15,165 bases of DNA from DSAR01 sp034437315 (lineage in GTDB: Bacteria; Chloroflexota; Anaerolineae; B4-G1): the NCBI GenBank assembly GCA_034437315.1, contig DAOTUC010000049.1, positions 1-15,165 of the forward strand, given 5' to 3'. Under the pieces are notes generated by a model. That model made no database searches. It saw nothing but the letters and a program-made list of their open reading frames with translations, and was not told where the DNA came from. The translations under genes were made by a program, and so were the position numbers. Shown here one piece after another: positions 1-5,755 of the stretch (positions within the stretch are counted from its first letter, which is position 1; each line of letters begins with the position of its first letter).

Positions 1-107
1 GTCGGGGTCATCCCGGTACCACTCTCAGTCATACAACCCACTGTCAAACAGAGAAAACTTGCAGCTACAACGAACAACTGAAAACCAACCGAAATGAAAC
101 GTTTCAC
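1..107 (-). CDS. Partial lipoprotein, N-terminus only (runs off left edge)
   Basis: On the minus strand a GTG at 105-107 opens a frame that stays open to the window edge (35 codons plus 2 bases). A strong ribosome binding site, AAAGGAGG, lies 5 bases upstream (113-120). The product starts VKRFISVGFQLFVVAASFL, then CLTVGCMTESGTG. This is a lysine/arginine N-terminus, a hydrophobic core of about 18 residues, and a lipobox-like VGC at residues 23-25, so it is probably a secreted, lipid-anchored protein. The mature protein lies outside the window, so no function can be given. It is transcribed in the same direction as lysS but about 330 bases downstream, behind a probable terminator, and it has its own candidate promoter. 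The GTG start is chosen because the ribosome binding site points at it and the signal peptide begins there. Confidence 0.72.
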   Translation of the reverse strand, partial: MKRFISVGFQLFVVAASFLCLTVGCMTESGTGMTP

Positions 108-128
108 CTTGGCCTCCTTTGTACATAA

Positions 129-270
129 CTATACTTTTGCGGTTTTTATTTTAAGCATTAAATTTTGATAGATATTGACTAACAAACTGGCAACCTGTGT
201 TGCATAAAACAATCATATACACAGTTTGACGTTGACAAATTGGTCTTGATCAAAAAGTGCAAAAGTATAG
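129..270. repeat. 12-bp perfect inverted repeat pair flanking the lipoprotein promoter
   Basis: CTATACTTTTGC at 129-140 and its exact reverse complement GCAAAAGTATAG at 259-270 lie 118 bases apart. One copy falls in the presumed leader of the lipoprotein gene and the other upstream of its candidate promoter. They could be operator half-sites used with looping, or the ends of a short mobile element. The sequence alone does not decide. Confidence 0.5.
157..185 (-). promoter_or_regulatory. Candidate promoter for the partial lipoprotein gene
   Basis: On the minus strand TTGTTA (180-185) and TTTAAT (157-162) are separated by 17 bases, matching 4/6 and 5/6 of the sigma-70 hexamers. Transcription would start about 40 bases before the GTG start. 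The area is AT-rich, so chance matches are likely. A poorer alternative, TTGTCA with TATGAT at 15-base spacing, lies further upstream. Confidence 0.35.
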
Positions 271-394
271 ACCCGTGAATGAGTGTCGACTTATCACCTT
301 ATGGGTAATAGGCCAACCCCCGTTGGTCGTTTATGTGCTAAAACCGCCCAACAGGGGTTGGGCGCCTACCCAGGAATATATTTCATTCACGGGT
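271..394. repeat. Palindromic intergenic element with 12-bp ends and inner hairpins
   Basis: ACCCGTGAATGA at 271-282 is exactly inverted as TCATTCACGGGT at 383-394. Inside is a second, imperfect inverted repeat (303-326 against 347-371) whose core, CCAACCCCCGTTGG against CCAACAGGGGTTGG, differs at one position. Each inner arm is itself a small hairpin. The left outer arm abuts directly on the right arm of the neighbouring inverted repeat at 259-270. The layout resembles a small REP or MITE-type element of about 124 bases. No target-site duplication was recognised. Confidence 0.5.
337..364 (-). terminator. Probable intrinsic terminator of lysS
   Basis: Read on the minus strand, an 8-bp perfect stem CGCCCAAC/GTTGGGCG (345-364) with a 4-base loop is followed by G then TTTT. 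It sits about 70 bases past the lysS stop codon. The U-tract is short, so termination may be partial. The same bases form the inner arm of the palindromic element at 271-394, so the element may be doing duty as a terminator. Confidence 0.45.
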
Positions 395-434
395 ATTGGG
401 CTTAGTCGAAAAAGCGTCGGGTAGAGCCGATCAC

Positions 435-1949
435 TCATTGATCTTTTGATCGTAGTTGGGGGAAAAGAATGACCTCACGGATGTTAGGCTGATCGGTCAG
501 CAACATCACCAGCCGGTCGACGCCCATGCCGAACCCGCCGTTAGGCGGCATGCCATACTTCATCGCCCGAACGTAGTCCTCGTCCATTGGATGGGCTTCT
601 TCATCGTCGGCGTCATACAACCGGCCCATCTCCAGGAAACGGGCCTCCTGGTCGAAGGGATCGTTCAGTTCGGTGAAGGCGTTTCCCATCTCCAACCCGG
701 CGATGAAGAACTCGAAACGCTCGACGTGCGTTGGGTCGTCCGATTTTGTCTTCGCCAACGGCGAAATGTCGCGCGGATAATCAAGGATGAAGGTCGGTTG
801 GATGAGCGTGGGTTCTACCGCGCCTAAGAGCCCTTTGTCGATCAGGTTACCCCAGGTTGCATCGTGTTTGGCGGGCAGTCCTTGCTCTCTCATCGCGGCG
901 GCGAGTTCCCCGGCGGTCGGATAGCGCAGGTAGTCGATGCCGACGACCTCCATCGCGGCCTCGCGGAGCGTGATGCGGCGCCAAGGCGGGCTGAGGTCGA
1001 TCTCGTGGCCCTGGTATTGGATGCGCGTATCCCCGGACACTTCCCGGGCGACGTGGGCGACCATCCGCTCACAGAAGTCCATCACATCGTTGTAATCCCA
1101 ATAGGCGGCGTAGAACTCGACTTGAGTGAACTCCGGGTTGTGCTTTTGCGAGACACCCTCGTTGCGAAAGTCGCGCCCAATTTCGTAAACTCGATCATAC
1201 ATCCCGACCAGCAGCCGCTTGAGGTACAGCTCGAACGAGATACGGAGGTACAGGTCCTGGTGGAGTTGGTTGTGGTGGGTGATAAAAGGACGCGCAGCCG
1301 CCCCGCCGTAGATAGGCTGTAGGATAGGGGTCTCGACCTCCAGGAAATCGTGTTGATCGAGAAATTGGCGAATGGCCCGCAGCGTGTGGGCCCGCGTGCG
1401 GAAAATCTCCCGCACCTCTGGATTTGAGGCCAGATCGGCGTATCGCTGACGGAATCGTTCTTCGAGGTCGGTGAAATCGGCGAATCGCAGCGTTTGTCCA
1501 TCGACCTCCTTTTCCTTGATGACGGGGAGAGGACTGATCGCCTTGGAGATCATCTGGAGTTCTTTGACCAAGACGCTGCGCTCGCCGGTGCGGGTGCGCA
1601 TCACTGGGCCTTCGACGCTGACAAAATCACCCAAGTCGAAATCTTGCTCGAAAGTCTCGAACGTTTCCTCGCCTATCTCCTGAATGCGGAGGAATAGTTG
1701 GATGGCGCCCGTTCCGTCTTCAATGTGGGCGAAAGCGATTTTTCCCATCACGCGGATGCTGCGTAACCGACCGGCGACTGCTACGGTGGGGCCATCCGCC
1801 GCCCCCGCTTTTTCAGCCGCTTCGAGCGCATCTAAAGCCTCGGCGATGGTATGCGTGCGCTTGACGCGACGAGGAAAGGGCGCGACGCCTCTGCCCTTCA
1901 ACCGTTCCAGCTTTTCCACACGCTGCTCTTCCAGTTTTGTCAGTTCCAT
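435..1949 (-). CDS. lysS: Lysine--tRNA ligase, class II
   Basis: Charges tRNA-Lys with lysine using ATP in the cytoplasm. The 504 residues match the usual bacterial class II length. The N-terminal anticodon-binding OB fold covers about residues 55-150 (VAVAGRLRSIRVMGK, then FAHIEDGTGAIQLFLR). The catalytic domain shows motif 1 (FLEVETPILQP), the substrate-pocket stretch GGAAARPFITHHN and LYLRISFELYLKRL, motif 2 (YEIGRDFRNEG and HNPEFTQVEFY), and motif 3 near the C-terminus (GFGMGVDRLVMLLTD, then REVILFP). No key residue appears to be missing. The ATG at 1947-1949 is preceded by AAGGAG at good spacing. It lies 135 bases downstream of greA in the same direction, with the greA terminator between them. 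No separate promoter was found, so it may depend on readthrough from greA. Identity is secure. Confidence 0.97.
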   Translation of the reverse strand: MELTKLEEQRVEKLERLKGRGVAPFPRRVKRTHTIAEALDALEAAEKAGAADGPTVAVAGRLRSIRVMGKIAFAHIEDGTGAIQLFLRIQEIGEETFETFEQDFDLGDFVSVEGPVMRTRTGERSVLVKELQMISKAISPLPVIKEKEVDGQTLRFADFTDLEERFRQRYADLASNPEVREIFRTRAHTLRAIRQFLDQHDFLEVETPILQPIYGGAAARPFITHHNQLHQDLYLRISFELYLKRLLVGMYDRVYEIGRDFRNEGVSQKHNPEFTQVEFYAAYWDYNDVMDFCERMVAHVAREVSGDTRIQYQGHEIDLSPPWRRITLREAAMEVVGIDYLRYPTAGELAAAMREQGLPAKHDATWGNLIDKGLLGAVEPTLIQPTFILDYPRDISPLAKTKSDDPTHVERFEFFIAGLEMGNAFTELNDPFDQEARFLEMGRLYDADDEEAHPMDEDYVRAMKYGMPPNGGFGMGVDRLVMLLTDQPNIREVILFPQLRSKDQ

Positions 1950-1993
1950 AAATTCTCCTTACGTAACATCAATCACGGGGGACGAGGCGGTGA

Positions 1994-2039
1994 CAAAAAA
2001 ATATCCACGCCGATCACCGTGATCGATGCCACGTGGATA
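1994..2039 (-). terminator. Intrinsic terminator after greA
   Basis: On the minus strand TATCCACG and CGTGGATA (2032-2039 and 2002-2009) form an 8-bp stem. They enclose a second perfect 6-bp stem, CGATCA/TGATCG (2011-2025). Seven T residues follow at once (1995-2001). It begins 46 bases after the greA stop codon and ends about 45 bases before the lysS start. It therefore either ends greA transcripts or acts as a partial terminator that lowers lysS expression. Confidence 0.75.
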
Positions 2040-2084
2040 CTTTTAGCGATTCCCACCGCTAGGCCGAGATGAACGCGCTTCTCC

Positions 2085-2561
2085 TTATTCAATCCCCACA
2101 ATATTGAAAGCCAGCACCCCATCCGGCGCATTAACCTCCGCCGTTTCGCCGACTTTGCGCCCCATCAACGCCCGCCCCATAGGGGATTCGTTGGAAATCA
2201 AGCCTCTCGTTGGATCAGCCTCGGCCGAGCCCACGATGTGATAGGTCTCCGGCGGCCCGCCTTCCTCGACGACGGTGACGCGGCTGCCGACCCCCACGGC
2301 GTCGCGGGGGCCTTCCTGCTGGATGATAACGGCCTGGCCTAACATCTGTTCCAACTCTATGATACGGCCCTCCAGGAAGGCCTGCTCATTCCGTGCGTCT
2401 TCAAGCTCGGCGTTCTCCAGGATGTCGCCCTCCTCCAGGGTGTTGTGCAGTCGACGAGCGACCTCCTGCCGGCGAACTGTACGTAGGTGATCCAATTCTT
2501 TTTCTCGTTCTCGAAATCCTTCTAAAGTGAGATAAACAGGTCCTAGGTTTTTATCCATCAT
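2085..2561 (-). CDS. greA: Transcription elongation factor GreA
   Basis: GreA inserts a coiled-coil finger into the RNA polymerase secondary channel and stimulates cleavage of backtracked RNA. The 158 residues are the normal length. The N-terminal coiled coil (about residues 13-80) carries the acidic tip EEGDILENAE, with D46 and E49 at the positions of the two functional acidic residues. The C-terminal FKBP-like domain (about 85-158) has the typical SPMGRALMGRKVGETAEVNAP stretch around residues 124-144. Two adjacent ATG codons (2559-2561 and 2556-2558) follow AGGGA. The second has the more usual spacing, so the protein may be one residue shorter. The gene is transcribed leftwards from a promoter about 165 bases upstream, through a structured leader, and ends at its own terminator before lysS. 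Identity is secure. Confidence 0.96.
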   Translation of the reverse strand: MMDKNLGPVYLTLEGFREREKELDHLRTVRRQEVARRLHNTLEEGDILENAELEDARNEQAFLEGRIIELEQMLGQAVIIQQEGPRDAVGVGSRVTVVEEGGPPETYHIVGSAEADPTRGLISNESPMGRALMGRKVGETAEVNAPDGVLAFNIVGIE

Positions 2562-2596
2562 TCGTCCCTGACCCGGGCTGAGCCGGACCCAAAAGG

Positions 2597-2650
2597 GGCT
2601 TTACCCACCAAATCCTTGCGCTGTGAGCAAGGATTCCGGGGTTAGGCCCT
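2597..2650 (-). promoter_or_regulatory. Second stem-loop in greA leader
   Basis: A 9-bp perfect stem, AATCCTTGC at 2611-2619 with GCAAGGATT at 2627-2635 (7-base loop), is extended by outer pairing of the GGGC and ACCC segments near 2640-2650 with GGGT and GCCC near 2597-2608. On the minus strand the outer arm is followed by only four T residues. It lies about 35 bases before the greA ribosome binding site and downstream of the terminator-like hairpin. It may be an alternative fold or a stabilising leader structure. Confidence 0.5.
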
Positions 2651-2654
2651 ATCT

Positions 2655-2693
2655 AAAAAAGAAATGCCCCACTGTCAAGTGCGGGGTATTTCT
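2655..2693 (-). terminator. Terminator-like hairpin with U-tract in greA leader (candidate attenuator)
   Basis: On the minus strand AGAAAT (2688-2693) pairs with ATTTCT (2660-2665), and CCCC with GGGG inside, with one mismatch and a small bulge. Six T residues follow directly (2655-2660). It is an intrinsic terminator in form, but it sits about 30 bases after the predicted greA transcription start and about 95 bases before the greA start codon. No gene upstream on this strand would need terminating here. Premature termination in the greA leader is the natural reading. In E. coli the greA leader also yields short terminated RNAs (GraL). Confidence 0.6.
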
Positions 2694-2726
2694 ACAATTA
2701 TTTTGGCCAGATTTAAAGTGGGCCAG

Positions 2727-2755
2727 ATTATAACCCAAATTTTTCAATTTGTAAA
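2727..2755 (-). promoter_or_regulatory. Sigma-70-type promoter for greA
   Basis: On the minus strand TTTACA (2750-2755) is followed after exactly 17 bases by a perfect TATAAT (2727-2732). That is 5/6 and 6/6 to consensus and is the best promoter match in the window. Transcription would start near 2720, giving a leader of about 160 bases before greA. Confidence 0.75.
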
Positions 2756-2821
2756 GTCAACGCGCTGTTATCCGCCCGTTTCATCAATGCCCCCAATACG
2801 GGGAAGGTAAAGAACGTCTAT

Positions 2822-2850
2822 TTGTGAAGTCATATTCCCTATGTTATAAT
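2822..2850 (+). promoter_or_regulatory. Sigma-70-type promoter for serS
   Basis: On the plus strand TTGTGA (2822-2827) is followed after 17 bases by a perfect TATAAT (2845-2850). It is divergent from the greA promoter, whose -35 box lies about 65 bases to the left. Transcription would start near 2857, leaving a leader of about 195 bases before serS. Confidence 0.7.
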
Positions 2851-2925
2851 CCCCTCGTCTGTTTCGACTCCACAACCATACCCCAATTTAATCCTATGAA
2901 ACCGGAGTTTTCTACTTAAGCATTC

Positions 2926-3009
2926 GGAAGTTTTCAGCCAAGCAGATTTACCGCAGCGCCAAAATTGGCTGTGCATTGCACTTTCTGAGACTTCCAAATT
3001 CTATTGGAA
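2926..3009 (+). promoter_or_regulatory. Structured serS leader with competing stems
   Basis: Three pairings can be read in the leader RNA. GGAAGT (2926-2931) pairs with ACTTCC (2990-2995), CAGCCAA (2935-2941) pairs with TTGGCTG (2965-2971), and TTCCAA (2992-2997) pairs with TTGGAA (3004-3009). The first and third use the same TTCC bases and so exclude each other. No U-tract follows and no T-box sequence is visible. If regulatory, it would more likely act on translation or RNA stability than by intrinsic termination. Confidence 0.4.
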
Positions 3010-3050
3010 AACGCCAGTATGAAATCAATTAGAATGAGAGGAAGGCTAAT

Positions 3051-4328
3051 ATGCTGGATATAGGACTAATTCGTGAGCGACCCGACGTCGTCAGGAAAGG
3101 CCTGATTGATCGTGGAGATGACCCGGCGCGCGTCGATAGGATTGTCGCGCTAGATATAGAGCGGCGCGAGACGCTTCAGGCGGTCGAGGAACTGCGGGCG
3201 GAGCGGAACCGGGTTTCCAAGAAAATTGGGCGGCTCAAAGACAAGGGGGAACGGGATCGGCTCATCGCCGACATGCGCCAGGTGGGCGATCGGATTGACG
3301 CGCTGGATCAGCAATTGGCGGACATAGAATCTCAACTCGACAGCGCGATGCTGGAAATGCCCGCCCTGCCTCACGAAAGCGCGCCCATTGGGGTGGACGA
3401 GACGGAAAACGTGTTGATCCGCCAATACGGCGAACCGGAACCTCTCGATTTTGAGCCTGCGCCCCATTGGGACCTGGGGCCAGAGCTGGACGTCATCGAC
3501 TTTGAACGAGGTGTGAAGTTATCGGGCAGCCGCTTCTACGTCCTGAAAGGGGCCGGGGCGCGGTTGCAGCGGGCGCTCATCTCCTGGATGCTGGACGTGC
3601 ACACCCGCGAGCACGGCTATACCGAGATTTATCCCCCCTTCATCGTCAAGGAGACGTGTATGTGGGCCGCCGGCGAATTGCCCAAATTCGCCGATAACAT
3701 CTATCACGATGTCGAAGATGACTTCTGGTTGGTTCCCACGGCCGAGGTGCCGCTGACCAGCCTGCATCGGGACGAGATTCTGAGCGCCGACCAATTGCCG
3801 ATCCACTACACCGCCTACACCGCTTGTTTCCGCCGCGAGAAGATGAGCGCCGGCCGAGATGTGCGGGGCATCAAGCGGGGGCATCAGTTCGACAAGGTGG
3901 AGATGTACAAATTGACGACGCCAGACGCCAGTTACGACGAGCTGGAAGCGATGCTCGACGATGCGCTGGACCTATGCCAGCGCCTGGAAATCCCCCACCG
4001 GGTGCTCGAACTGTGCACCGGCGACCTCGGTTTTCACTCCACCAAGACCTACGACATTGAAATGTGGGCGCCGGGTTGCGGCGAATGGCTGGAGGTGAGC
4101 AGCTTGAGCAATTGCGAATCGTTCCAGGCCCGGCGGGCCGACATTCGCTATCGACCAGAACCGGGGGCCAGGCCCCAATTCGTCCACACATTGAACGGTT
4201 CTGGCCTGGCGCTGCCCCGGGTGGTGATCGCCATCCTGGAGAATTACCAGCAGCCGGACGGCAGCGTCGTGACGCCGCAGGTGCTGCGACCGTGGATGGG
4301 CGGCGTCGACGTCATCGGGGGGATCTGA
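3051..4328 (+). CDS. serS: Serine--tRNA ligase
   Basis: Charges tRNA-Ser (and tRNA-Sec where present) with serine in the cytoplasm. The 425 residues are the standard bacterial length. The start MLDIGLIRERPDVVRKGLIDRG is family-typical. Residues about 30-100 form the long antiparallel coiled coil that grips the tRNA variable arm. The catalytic core shows motif 1 (GYTEIYPPFIVK, 189-200), the TAEVPL loop (230-235), motif 2 (CFRREKMSAGRD through HQFDKVE, 259-284) and motif 3 (NGSGLALPRVVIAILENYQ, then LRPWMGG) near the C-terminus. The ATG at 3051 follows AGGAAGG at about 7 bases. It has its own promoter and a long structured leader. It converges with the aldolase gene 49 bases beyond its stop, and no clear terminator was found there. 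Identity is secure. Confidence 0.97.
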   Translation: MLDIGLIRERPDVVRKGLIDRGDDPARVDRIVALDIERRETLQAVEELRAERNRVSKKIGRLKDKGERDRLIADMRQVGDRIDALDQQLADIESQLDSAMLEMPALPHESAPIGVDETENVLIRQYGEPEPLDFEPAPHWDLGPELDVIDFERGVKLSGSRFYVLKGAGARLQRALISWMLDVHTREHGYTEIYPPFIVKETCMWAAGELPKFADNIYHDVEDDFWLVPTAEVPLTSLHRDEILSADQLPIHYTAYTACFRREKMSAGRDVRGIKRGHQFDKVEMYKLTTPDASYDELEAMLDDALDLCQRLEIPHRVLELCTGDLGFHSTKTYDIEMWAPGCGEWLEVSSLSNCESFQARRADIRYRPEPGARPQFVHTLNGSGLALPRVVIAILENYQQPDGSVVTPQVLRPWMGGVDVIGGI

Positions 4329-4377
4329 CGATCCAGCGAGAGCGGGTGGAAGGCCTATTTTCCCAGAAACGCCTCAG

Positions 4378-5301
4378 TTAATCGGCTAAGCCCTGCAACA
4401 GGCCGCCCTCGACCAGGGTCTCGCGCAGCGCTTCCCGCTCCGTTTCCGTCAGGTCCATCAAGGGTGAACGAACCGGCCCGCCGTAATGGCCCAACATCTC
4501 CATCGCGGCCTTGAGCCCTGGAATGCCGAAACGGGCGGTCACCGCTGTGTTGATCGGGATCGCCCGCCGCTGCAAGTCCGCCGCCTCGTCCCACCGGCCC
4601 GTCCGGAACCGGTCGTACATATCCAGGCACATCTGGGGCGCGATGTTCGCCAACGCCAGAACGCCGCCCACCGCGCCGACGACCAGGCTGGGGAACAGGA
4701 AACCGGCCGACCCGGCCAACACCTGGAAATCGGGCCCCGCCAACCGGACAGTGTCTGCAATCTTGGCGACCTTGCCGCTGGTATCCTTCACGCCGACGAC
4801 GTTGGGGTGCTCGGCCGCGCGGGCGATGGCGGCGGCGCTCAAGTCCACGTGGGTGAATTTGGGCACTGTGTAAAGTATCACCGGGATCGAAATGGCGTCG
4901 GCCACCGCCTGGTAATGGCGTACTAGCGCGTCGGGCGTCATCCGGCCATCGTAATAATGGGGGGTGACCAGGAGCGCCGCGTCGGCCCCGGCGTCGGCCG
5001 CCCGTCGGCTCAGGTCGATGGTCTGGCGCGTGGACTCGCACCCGGCCCCGGCGAGCATCAGCTTACTGGCCGGGATCGCCGCCCGCGCCGCCTCCCAGAC
5101 CCGCGCCTTTTCATCGATCGAGAGAAATCCAGCCTCGCCATTCGACCCCAAGATCACGTAGCCCGCTAGATCGAACCGATTCAAACGGGCGATGTTTTCC
5201 TGCAACGCCTGTTCCGCGACCTCGCCCGCCGCATCGAAGAGCGTGGGTAGCGGGGGGAAAATACCCTTTAGCGATATGGGGGATTGATTCTGTTTGTCCA
5301 T
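4378..5301 (-). CDS. Dihydrodipicolinate synthase family aldolase, probably 4-hydroxy-2-oxoglutarate aldolase-like
   Basis: A class I, Schiff-base aldolase or lyase of the DapA/NanA/HOGA superfamily, a soluble TIM barrel that handles pyruvate or glyoxylate-type products. The 307 residues are full length. The catalytic lysine is K172 in VGVKDTSG, the tyrosine is Y144 in ILYTVP, and the dicarboxylate-binding loop is GSNGE (52-56). True dihydrodipicolinate synthases normally have GTTGE there. GSNGE is what human HOGA1 carries, and the YTVP and HPNVVGVKD stretches also resemble HOGA, so a HOGA-like activity is favoured over lysine biosynthesis (inference). AAGGAG lies 11 bases before the ATG at 5299-5301, slightly far. 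The gene stands alone, convergent with serS. Its upstream DNA is a tandem repeat and then a palindromic element, and no clear promoter was found. Family is secure; substrate is uncertain. Confidence 0.88.
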   Translation of the reverse strand: MDKQNQSPISLKGIFPPLPTLFDAAGEVAEQALQENIARLNRFDLAGYVILGSNGEAGFLSIDEKARVWEAARAAIPASKLMLAGAGCESTRQTIDLSRRAADAGADAALLVTPHYYDGRMTPDALVRHYQAVADAISIPVILYTVPKFTHVDLSAAAIARAAEHPNVVGVKDTSGKVAKIADTVRLAGPDFQVLAGSAGFLFPSLVVGAVGGVLALANIAPQMCLDMYDRFRTGRWDEAADLQRRAIPINTAVTARFGIPGLKAAMEMLGHYGGPVRSPLMDLTETEREALRETLVEGGLLQGLAD

Positions 5302-5320
5302 TGGATGATGGTCTCCTTAA

Positions 5321-5400
5321 AAGTTTGTAAGTTTGCAAGTTACAAGTGTGCAAGTAGCAAGTGTGCAAGTAGCAAGTGTGCAAGTAGCGAGTGTGTAAGA
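5321..5400. repeat. 15-bp tandem repeat upstream of the aldolase gene
   Basis: Three perfect copies of CAAGTGTGCAAGTAG run from 5343 to 5387, with degenerate copies on each side (5321-5342 and 5388-5400). Each unit is itself two near-identical halves, CAAGTGTG and CAAGTAG. The array begins a few bases upstream of the aldolase ribosome binding site, in the region where its promoter or leader should be. The units are directly adjacent with no spacers, so this is not CRISPR. Confidence 0.85.
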
Positions 5401-5410
5401 ACGCTCGTGT

Positions 5411-5583
5411 TAATTTTAAAGGTTCTCTGGGATTTCGCATGGCGAGACCCTAAAGGTTTTGCTCAAAGCCGCGCAAACAACGTTCTTGCCTTAAACAATG
5501 ACCTTTTTCCATCAAAACCAGCGCAAAAACCTTTAGGGTCTATGATGGGCCATGCGAAATCCTGAAGACCCATTTTAAATAAT
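5411..5583. repeat. Large palindromic (MITE-like) element
   Basis: Two imperfect inverted arms of about 50 bases surround a central 60-base loop. AGACCCTAAAGGTTTT (5445-5460) is exactly inverted at 5526-5541, and GGATTTCGCATGGC (5430-5443) is exactly inverted at 5549-5562. The right arm has about 7 extra bases between these blocks. Outermost AT-rich ATTTTAAA and TTTTAAAT (5413-5420 and 5573-5580) continue the symmetry. There is no coding frame, and no certain target duplication was seen. This fits a non-autonomous mobile element or an interspersed palindromic repeat. Confidence 0.75.
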
Positions 5584-5755
5584 TGCTCTAGCCACCGTCC
5601 CGGGGGCGCTAATCGGCCTGAGGATGGGCCTTTGAGCGTAGTCTCTATACGGATTTCAAACCTGCGGGAGGTTTAGCGGTGAACGTGTCGGGTAGCCAAC
5701 CCGGCGTCCAGCGATTGATGAACGGATTGCCCCAAATCTCGAAGAAAGGTCGTTA

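Larger units (their letters stand above)
108..434. other. Intergenic region between the lipoprotein gene and lysS
   Basis: About 330 AT-rich bases with no credible coding frame. They hold the lipoprotein ribosome binding site and candidate promoter, two abutting inverted-repeat pairs (129-270 and 271-394) and the probable lysS terminator. Bases 395-434 show nothing further. Confidence 0.7.
2562..3050. other. Divergent control region between greA and serS
   Basis: About 490 bases, lower in GC than the flanking genes and without a credible gene. It contains the greA promoter and its two leader stem-loops on the minus strand, and the serS promoter and a long structured leader on the plus strand. 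A 7-codon frame, MKPEFST (2896-2919), lies in the serS leader but has no ribosome binding site and is not called. Confidence 0.7.
5302..5755. other. Repeat-rich intergenic region between the aldolase gene and rodA
   Basis: Holds the aldolase ribosome binding site, the 15-bp tandem array and the palindromic element. Bases 5584-5755, downstream of rodA, have no gene but two compact hairpins. AAACCT (5658-5663) pairs with AGGTTT (5669-5674), and CGGGT (5689-5693) pairs with ACCCG (5699-5703). Either could help end the min-rodA transcript, although neither has a U-tract on the minus strand. Confidence 0.6.

Noticed and set aside
2040..2075. T-box-like GGTGGGAATCGC ahead of the hairpin before lysS
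   Set aside because: It matches the T-box core only partly (the conserved ACC is absent), and there is no room for a specifier stem between greA and the hairpin.
2650..2678. TTGACA with TAGATA at 17-base spacing on the minus strand as the greA promoter
   Set aside because: The perfect -35 lies in the loop and stem of the terminator-like hairpin and the -10 matches only 3 of 6. The promoter at 2727-2755 is much better.
2896..2919. Seven-codon leader peptide MKPEFST in the serS leader
   Set aside because: No ribosome binding site and only one Ser codon. Expected by chance in a leader of this length.
5687..5705. tRNA-like arm downstream of rodA
   Set aside because: Only one GC-rich hairpin. 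No T-loop GTTCRANYC, acceptor stem or anticodon arm could be placed around it.
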